In this document: piece by piece, positions 59,169-64,000 of the stretch | How positions within the stretch are numbered: position 1 is the first letter of the stretch | How the letters are laid out: the number at the start of each line of letters is the position of its first letter | Assembly: GCF_900230255.1 (NCBI RefSeq) | Contig: NZ_OCNJ01000011.1 | Location: forward strand, 1 to 64,000 | Reading direction: 5' to 3' | Length of the DNA stretch: 64,000 nt | From: Caenispirillum bisanense | GTDB lineage: Bacteria; Pseudomonadota; Alphaproteobacteria; Rhodospirillales; Rhodospirillaceae | Translations under genes and position numbers: made by a program | The notes under the pieces: model-generated | The model's input: the letters and a program-made list of their open reading frames with translations, nothing else | The model's database searches: none | Told to the model about the DNA's origin: nothing

Positions 59169-60310
59169 TGCGCACCGACGAACGCGAACTCCGCAACCCC
59201 GCCTACACCCACACGGAGGAACCGGACGAGCCGACCGCCGGCCATCCGCCCACCCGCACGTGGGACCTGCTGGGCTGGACGCGCAAGCACCTGTTCAGCT
59301 CCATCCCCAACACCATCCTGACGCTGCTCTGCCTCTACCTGCTGTGGCTGGCGATCCCGCCCGTGGTGGACTGGGCGCTGCTCAGCGCCGTGTGGTCGTC
59401 GGACACCGCCGACGCCTGCAAGGTGGAAGGCGCCGGCGCCTGCTGGGCCTTCGTGGAGCAGAAGCACCGCTTCATCCTGTTCGGCCTCTATCCCTTCGGC
59501 GAGCAGTGGCGCCCCATGGTCGCCGTGGTGCTGTTCATCGGCCTCATCGCCGGCAGCTGCTGGCCGGGGTTCTGGAACAAGGGCCTGCTGGCGGCCTGGG
59601 CCGTCGGCCTGACGGTCTGCGGTATCCTCATGTGGGGCGGCGTCTTCGGCCTGACCTACGTGGAGAACAGCCAGTGGGGCGGCGTGCCGCTGACGCTGAT
59701 CCTGTCCGTCGTCGGCATCGTGGCGGCCATGCCGCTGGCGGTGCTGCTGGCGCTGGGGCGGCGGTCGGACCTGCCGGCCATCAAGACGGTCTGCGTGACC
59801 TTCATCGAGCTGATCCGCGGCGTGCCGCTCATCTCGGTGCTGTTCATGGCCTCCATCATGTTCCCGCTGTTCATGCCGGAAGGGGTGACCGTCGACAAGC
59901 TGCTGCGCGCCGTCGCCGGCATCACGCTGTTCACCTCGGCCTATCTCGCCGAGGCGATCCGCGGCGGCCTGCAGTCGCTGCCGCAGGGGCAGTACGAGGC
60001 GGCCGACAGCCTGGGACTGAACTACTGGCAGAAGACGCGGCTCATCATCCTGCCGCAGGCGCTGCGCATCGTGATCCCGCCGCTGGTCAACCAGTTCATC
60101 TCGACCTTCAAGGACACGTCGCTGGTCATCATCATCGGTCTCTACGACCTGCTGACCACCGCCAAGACCGCGCTCGCCGATCCGGAGTGGCGCCAGTTCT
60201 ATGCGGAGAGCTACATCTTCGCCGCCGCCCTCTACTTCTGCTTCGCCTTCTTCATGTCGCGCTACAGCCAGTATCTGGAGCGCCGCCTGAACACGGGAAC
60301 CCGCCGATGA
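59168..60310 (+). CDS. aapM: General L-amino acid ABC permease AapM
   Basis: 380 residues from ATG 59168. The cytoplasmic N-terminus (~50 residues) ends [27 protein letters not shown]. The core has [26 protein letters not shown] (in parts) and the EAA loop [26 protein letters not shown] long periplasmic loop with two Cys ([16 protein letters not shown]) is typical of AapM. The start overlaps aapQ and the end overlaps aapP, so translation is coupled. Confidence 0.95.
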   Translation: MRTDERELRNPAYTHTEEPDEPTAGHPPTRTWDLLGWTRKHLFSSIPNTILTLLCLYLLWLAIPPVVDWALLSAVWSSDTADACKVEGAGACWAFVEQKHRFILFGLYPFGEQWRPMVAVVLFIGLIAGSCWPGFWNKGLLAAWAVGLTVCGILMWGGVFGLTYVENSQWGGVPLTLILSVVGIVAAMPLAVLLALGRRSDLPAIKTVCVTFIELIRGVPLISVLFMASIMFPLFMPEGVTVDKLLRAVAGITLFTSAYLAEAIRGGLQSLPQGQYEAADSLGLNYWQKTRLIILPQALRIVIPPLVNQFISTFKDTSLVIIIGLYDLLTTAKTALADPEWRQFYAESYIFAAALYFCFAFFMSRYSQYLERRLNTGTRR

Positions 60311-61122
60311 CCAACGGTACCGAACCCACCCGCACCACCGTGGAACCCTCCGACGACGCGCCGAATACCCCGGCGCCCGGCGAGGAGGTGGTGATCAAGT
60401 TGCAGGGCGTGAACAAGTGGTACGGCCAGTTCCACGTGCTGCGCGACATCAACCTGAACGTCCGCAAGGGCGAGCGCGTCGTGGTCTGCGGCCCCTCGGG
60501 GTCGGGCAAGTCGACCATGATCCGCTGCATCAACCGCCTGGAAGAGCACCAGAAGGGCGACATCGTCGTCAACGACGTGACCCTGACCAACGACGTCAAG
60601 GCCATCGAGGCGATCCGCAAGGACGTCGGCATGGTGTTCCAGAGCTTCAACCTGTTCCCCCACCTGACGGTGCTGGAGAACCTGATCCTCGGCCCCATCT
60701 GGGTGAAGAAGACGCCGCGCAAGGAAGCGATCGAAACGGCCATGTACTACCTCGGCCGCGTCAAGATCCCCGAGCAGGCGAACAAGTACCCGGGCCAGCT
60801 GTCCGGCGGCCAGCAGCAGCGCGTCGCCATCGCCCGGTCCTTGTGCATGAAGCCCTCGATCATGCTGTTCGACGAGCCGACCTCGGCGCTCGACCCCGAG
60901 ATGATCAAGGAAGTGCTCGACGTCATGACCGAGCTGGCGCAGGAAGGCATGACCATGGTCTGCGTCACCCACGAAATGGGCTTCGCCCGCTCGGTGGCCG
61001 ACACGGTGGTGTTCATGGCCGACGGCCAGATCGTCGAGATGAACACGCCGAAGGAACTGTTCGCCAATCCCAAGGAAGAGCGGACCAAGCAGTTCCTCAG
61101 CCAGATCATCCAGCATCACTGA
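60307..61122 (+). CDS. aapP: General L-amino acid ABC ATPase AapP
   Basis: 271 residues. After a ~30-residue polar N-terminus the ABC motifs follow: Walker [11 protein letters not shown]-loop [16 protein letters not shown], signature [15 protein letters not shown], Walker [15 protein letters not shown] and switch [13 protein letters not shown]. It ends the aapJQMP operon, overlapping aapM by 4 bp. It powers uptake of many L-amino acids; in rhizobia this system also controls amino acid efflux. Confidence 0.96.
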   Translation: MTNGTEPTRTTVEPSDDAPNTPAPGEEVVIKLQGVNKWYGQFHVLRDINLNVRKGERVVVCGPSGSGKSTMIRCINRLEEHQKGDIVVNDVTLTNDVKAIEAIRKDVGMVFQSFNLFPHLTVLENLILGPIWVKKTPRKEAIETAMYYLGRVKIPEQANKYPGQLSGGQQQRVAIARSLCMKPSIMLFDEPTSALDPEMIKEVLDVMTELAQEGMTMVCVTHEMGFARSVADTVVFMADGQIVEMNTPKELFANPKEERTKQFLSQIIQHH

Positions 61123-61136
61123 TGGTGGAGGTGTTT

Positions 61137-61164
61137 CTGGAGTGATCGAAGTCGGTCACTCCAG
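61137..61164 (+). other. Hairpin 15 bp after aapP
   Basis: CTGGAGTGA (61137-61145) and TCACTCCAG (61156-61164) pair perfectly over 9 bp with a 10-base loop. No T-run. Probably a transcript 3' element of the aap operon. Confidence 0.5.
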
Positions 61165-61251
61165 GGCCCTCAGGCGCCGGGCGCGCGCGTTGCGCGCTTG
61201 GCTCCCGCGGCAGGGGCCGCGCGGCGCGGTCGCGCCGGTGAAGTATCGACG

Positions 61252-61281
61252 AAGGGCCGCTTCCGCCAGGGAGCGGCCCTT
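61252..61281. terminator. Terminator between aapP and the convergent FAD gene
   Basis: AAGGGCCGCT (61252-61261) and AGCGGCCCTT (61272-61281) pair perfectly with a 10-base loop, and TCGCTT follows. The A/T pairs at both ends allow it to act in both directions. Confidence 0.65.
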
Positions 61282-61293
61282 TCGCTTATCCGC

Positions 61294-62304
61294 TCACCCG
61301 ACCGCCACCAGATCCTCCAGCAGCGCGGCCGCCAGATGGTAGCCGCTGAGGAACGCCAGCTCGATGCGCGGGCCGAGGCACCAGTCGCCGCACAGGGCGA
61401 GGCCGAGCGCCGCATCGTGCAGGAACGCCGCCCCCGCCGGCCGCTCCACCAGGGCATAGCGCCAGCGATGCGCCTCCAGGTGGACGACATGCTCCGCCAC
61501 GCCCGTCAGCGCCAGGAAGCGGTCGAGCAGGGCCGCCGCCACGTCGGACGCCGCCGCCTCCAGGTGGCTGCGCGACCACTCGGGCGTCGCGTGCAGCACC
61601 CAGCAGTCGGGCCCCTCCGGCCGGCCCGGCTTGGTGCCGGTGCGGGCGGCCATGCCGAGCACGGGGTCGGCCTCCAGCCGGGCGGCATCGAACGGCAGGG
61701 CGAGCGCATCCTCCCACGCGGCCAGGACGGCCCAGCAGGGGGCGTAGCGCGCCGCGGCCAGTGCGGGAAAGCCCGCCGCCAGATTGCCCAGCAGCTCCGC
61801 CGCCTGGGGCGCCGGCACCGCCAGCACGACGCGGCGGAACGGACCGTAGGCGGTGCCGTCGGCGGCGCGCAGGGTCCAGGCGCCGCGGTCGTCGCGGGTG
61901 AGACGCTCGATGCGGGTGCCGCAGTGGACGGCGAGCCCCTCCGCCAATTCCCGCACGAGGCCGCTCATGCCCGGCACGCCGACCCAGCGGGGTTCGGCGG
62001 CGCCGGTGCGGGTGACGCCTTCCTCCCCCAGCATGGCCCAGGCCGCCGGCCAGTCGGCGGCGGTGCCGTGGCCGGCGGCGGCTTCAAGCATGGCGCGGAA
62101 GGCGGGATCGCGCGCCGTGGCGTACTGGGCGCCGTGGTCGAAGGCGAGCCCGCCGTCGCGGCGGCGGGTGGCGAGACGACCGCCGATGCCGCGGCCCTTG
62201 TCGAAGATCACCACCGACAGGCCTTCGTCGGCCAGCGCCCGGGCGCAGGCGAGACCGGCCATGCCGGCGCCGATCACGGCGATGGGGGCGGAAGAGGGAC
62301 TCAT
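61294..62304 (-). CDS. Renalase-like FAD-dependent oxidoreductase
   Basis: 336 residues from ATG 62304. The N-terminal dinucleotide-binding motif IAVIGAGMAGLACARALADEG and FDKGRGIGGRLATRR bind FAD; the latter is typical of bacterial renalase-like proteins. FDHGAQYATARDP and LCGDWCLGPRIELAFLSGY (near the C-terminus) complete the amine-oxidase fold. Renalases oxidise wrongly reduced nicotinamide isomers; the activity here is inferred. The frame extends upstream to 62409 without family resemblance. A 17-bp palindrome lies ~97 bp before the start. Confidence 0.88.
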   Translation of the reverse strand: MSPSSAPIAVIGAGMAGLACARALADEGLSVVIFDKGRGIGGRLATRRRDGGLAFDHGAQYATARDPAFRAMLEAAAGHGTAADWPAAWAMLGEEGVTRTGAAEPRWVGVPGMSGLVRELAEGLAVHCGTRIERLTRDDRGAWTLRAADGTAYGPFRRVVLAVPAPQAAELLGNLAAGFPALAAARYAPCWAVLAAWEDALALPFDAARLEADPVLGMAARTGTKPGRPEGPDCWVLHATPEWSRSHLEAAASDVAAALLDRFLALTGVAEHVVHLEAHRWRYALVERPAGAAFLHDAALGLALCGDWCLGPRIELAFLSGYHLAAALLEDLVAVG

Positions 62305-62400
62305 GCGGCGGCTCCTGGTCGAGGTGCGAATGTGCGCAGCCTTTACGGTCGTTGCGGCACGAGTGGTTTCCTCTCTCCTCACACTGGGGGTGCGGCGGTC

Positions 62401-62417
62401 ATTGTGCAATGCACAAT
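62401..62417. promoter_or_regulatory. 17-bp perfect palindrome upstream of the FAD gene
   Basis: ATTGTGCAATGCACAAT, two perfect 8-bp arms around one central base. It lies between the HIT gene stop and the FAD gene start. It looks like an operator of a dimeric regulator; no regulator gene adjoins. Confidence 0.55.
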
Positions 62418-62428
62418 CCGATGACCGA

Positions 62429-62836
62429 TCAGTGAACCTGCAGTTTCGCCGCCAGCGCCAGCAGATCCTCCATGGGCGGGTCCTTGCGCGGCCAGCCCAG
62501 CTCCACCCCGTCGCCGGCGCGGCGCGGGAGCACGTGGACGTGGACGTGCGGCACCGTCTGCCAGCCGGCCGCCCGGTTGGCCTGCAGCACCGTCACCCCC
62601 TCCGGCGCGAAAGCCGCCTGCACCGCCTTCGCCACCTTGTGGACGGTGCGGAACAGGGCGGCGGCCTCGTCCTCGGTCATGTCGAGCAGGGTCTCGGCCG
62701 GGCGCTTGAGGGCGACCAGCACGTGGCCGGGGTTCACCTGGCCGGCGTCCATGAAGGCGAAGGTCAGGTCGTCCTCGTAGACCTTGGCGCAGGGCAGCTC
62801 GCCCTCGATGAGGCGGGTGAAGATGGTGCGGGTCAT
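62429..62836 (-). CDS. HIT family nucleotide hydrolase
   Basis: 135 residues. The N-terminal IFTRLIEGELPCAKVYEDD, the segment PGHVLVALKRPAETLLD and the histidine triad HVHVHVLPR are those of Hint-type HIT proteins, which cleave AMP from amides or dinucleotides. Length is standard. It lies 17 bp downstream of the methyltransferase gene in the same direction, so the two are probably co-transcribed. Confidence 0.92.
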   Translation of the reverse strand: MTRTIFTRLIEGELPCAKVYEDDLTFAFMDAGQVNPGHVLVALKRPAETLLDMTEDEAAALFRTVHKVAKAVQAAFAPEGVTVLQANRAAGWQTVPHVHVHVLPRRAGDGVELGWPRKDPPMEDLLALAAKLQVH

Positions 62837-62853
62837 GGCGGCGGCAGGCTCCT

Positions 62854-63459
62854 TCAGGCGGGGCGGCGGGCGACGAGGCGGGTGACGGAGGCGGGGCCGC
62901 GGTGCAGCAGGCCCTCGGCCAGCTCGGTCTCCACCTCCTCGAGCAGCAGGAACTCCATGCCGCGGAAATCCTCTTCCAGCGTCGCGGCGTCGTAGAGCAT
63001 CTCGCGCACCGGCGGCCCGCCCGAGCCGCGGCCCAGCTGGTCGGGGTGGAAGACCTCCATGAGCAGCAGGCCGCCAGGCTTGAGGGCGGCGTACATGGAA
63101 TGGTGCATGGTGCGGCGCAGATCGGGGCCGAAGTGGATGTAGATGGCGGCGACGGCGTCGAAGGTGCCGACCGGCCACACCCAGTCCGTCAGGTCGGCCA
63201 CCTGGGCGCGGATGTTCACCCGGCGGTCGAGCGCCAGCTTGAGCGCCTTCTGCACGGCCACGGGCGAGCCGTCCACCGACGTCACCCGCAGGCCCTCCCC
63301 GGCCAGCCAGACGCCGTTGCGCCCCTCGCCGTCGGCGACGGCCAGCACCTCCATGCCGCGCTCCAGCCGGTGGCGCTGTGACACCAGGAAGGCGTTGGGC
63401 TCGGTGCCGTAGACGTAGTCTCGGCCGGCGAACTTGTCGTCCCAGAACGAAGCGGACAT
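62854..63459 (-). CDS. SAM-dependent methyltransferase (TehB-like)
   Basis: 201 residues from ATG 63459. The start SFWDDKFAGRDYVYGTEPNAFL is typical of small TehB/UbiE-like methyltransferases. Motif I is VLAVADGEGRNGVWLA, motif II VTSVDGSPVAVQKA, and motif IV FDAVAAIYIHF. There is no zinc or membrane segment. The substrate is unknown; tellurite, selenite or thiopurine methylation are known in relatives. Co-directional with the HIT gene. Confidence 0.88.
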   Translation of the reverse strand: MSASFWDDKFAGRDYVYGTEPNAFLVSQRHRLERGMEVLAVADGEGRNGVWLAGEGLRVTSVDGSPVAVQKALKLALDRRVNIRAQVADLTDWVWPVGTFDAVAAIYIHFGPDLRRTMHHSMYAALKPGGLLLMEVFHPDQLGRGSGGPPVREMLYDAATLEEDFRGMEFLLLEEVETELAEGLLHRGPASVTRLVARRPA

Positions 63460-63721
63460 CGGATCCTCGCGGCGGTGAGCAATGGGCGCTGCTACCATGG
63501 ACGCTCGCGTGGCAGGCGTGCAACACCCCGTGGGAATCTCCGCCATGGTTTGCATTGCAGCGAAATCGTGGGTTGATAGTTCATTGCCAAATCGTTAAGA
63601 GTGCCGAGTTCCCGAAAGGGTACGGGGTGCGGCGGATCCGACGAGCTTCGGCACAGGATCCGGCCGGCGGACGCAGCGGGGGCGGCGGTCGCGGGCACGA
63701 TCCACAAGTGGAATTCGTCCG

Positions 63722-64000
63722 ATGTCCGGCATTCTGTCCGCCTTGACCACGTCGCATGCCAGTCAGGTCTTCACCGTCGCCCGGCTCGCCGCCCAGGCGT
63801 TCGAGCGGCGGGTGGGTCGCCTCGGCCTGACCGGCGAGCAGGCCATGATCCTCAGCGCCGTCCTCGACCACGCCAGCCTGCGGGCCGACGCCCTGCCGGC
63901 CCCGGCCGGGTGCCTCCCCGCCGATGCCCGCGACGCCGCCATCGGCCAACTGGCGGCGGAAGGCCTGGTGAGCGTCTCCGCCAACGGCCACCTCTCCGCC
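63722..64000 (+). CDS. Partial gene at right edge, possible winged-helix protein
   Basis: An open frame from ATG 63722 runs without a stop to the window end (93 codons), with G/C at nearly all third positions, as in real genes here. The product starts MSGILSALTTSHASQVFTVA. It has helices and a segment AIGQLAAEGLVSVSANGHLS that looks like the recognition helix and wing of a MarR-like fold, following GLTGEQAMILSAVL. No sure family. The ribosome-binding site is weak. The overlapping minus-strand frame is taken as its shadow. Confidence 0.55.
   Translation, partial: MSGILSALTTSHASQVFTVARLAAQAFERRVGRLGLTGEQAMILSAVLDHASLRADALPAPAGCLPADARDAAIGQLAAEGLVSVSANGHLSA

Noticed and set aside
63581-63991. 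A 136-residue minus-strand frame at the right edge
   Set aside because: It overlaps a plus-strand frame with better codon bias and helix-wing pattern, and has no family resemblance itself.

Overview
The window is about 64 kb of very GC-rich DNA. Codon third positions are dominated by G and C. The gene families (Aap amino-acid transporter, DUF4169, an LpxR-like protein, extensin-like lipoprotein, FeS-BCP photolyase) suggest a free-living alphaproteobacterium, probably of the Rhodospirillales group. That assignment is an inference from gene content. The first ~61 bases are the 5' end of a 16S rRNA gene reading leftward out of the window, with two good tandem promoters and a boxA behind it. No CRISPR array, insertion sequence, prophage or tRNA gene was seen.

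Region 1 (0.6-7 kb) holds envelope and polyphosphate-type genes: a SPOR lipoprotein, a CYTH-CHAD protein, a DUF4169 protein, an LpxR-like outer-membrane deacylase and an extensin-like lipoprotein with a LAS-metallopeptidase signature. It ends in two tandem 120-bp repeats. Region 2 (7-25 kb) is transport and nitrogen/carbon catabolism. It has an ABC importer of the PF04392 type (minus strand), a polyamine-type ABC importer, a MazEF-like pair, a PuuR-like regulator, a semialdehyde dehydrogenase, two class III aminotransferases, a PEP-CTERM protein behind a near-perfect sigma-54 promoter, and a LysR-gcdH-CoA-transferase cluster. Together these could take putrescine/GABA to succinate and cadaverine/5-aminovalerate through glutarate to crotonyl-CoA. 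Region 3 (25-33 kb) is a set of single housekeeping or accessory genes: diguanylate cyclase, creatininase, FeS-type photolyase, SDR, cupin, pyrD, bacteriohemerythrin and a HAD phosphatase.

Region 4 (33.4-56.3 kb) is the largest system, a type IVa pilus locus of the MSHA kind split into two convergent halves. The plus-strand half carries a transglycosylase-TPR protein, PilT, PilU, a pilin-like membrane protein, a main prepilin and three larger prepilin-like proteins. The minus-strand half is one operon: TPR protein, MshM-like ATPase, prepilin peptidase, secretin, c-di-GMP-type assembly ATPase, inner-membrane platform and the alignment proteins MshI/J/K. The 875-residue prepilin-like protein carries an L-type (legume) lectin-like domain and lacks the usual Glu5. 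This makes it a candidate carbohydrate-binding pilus-tip adhesin and the most interesting object in the window.

Region 5 (56.8-64 kb) is a complete general L-amino-acid ABC operon (aapJQMP), then a renalase-like FAD protein, a HIT protein, a methyltransferase and a gene cut by the right edge. All three ABC operons carry a perfect GC-rich hairpin directly after the substrate-binding-protein gene, which probably sets protein ratios.
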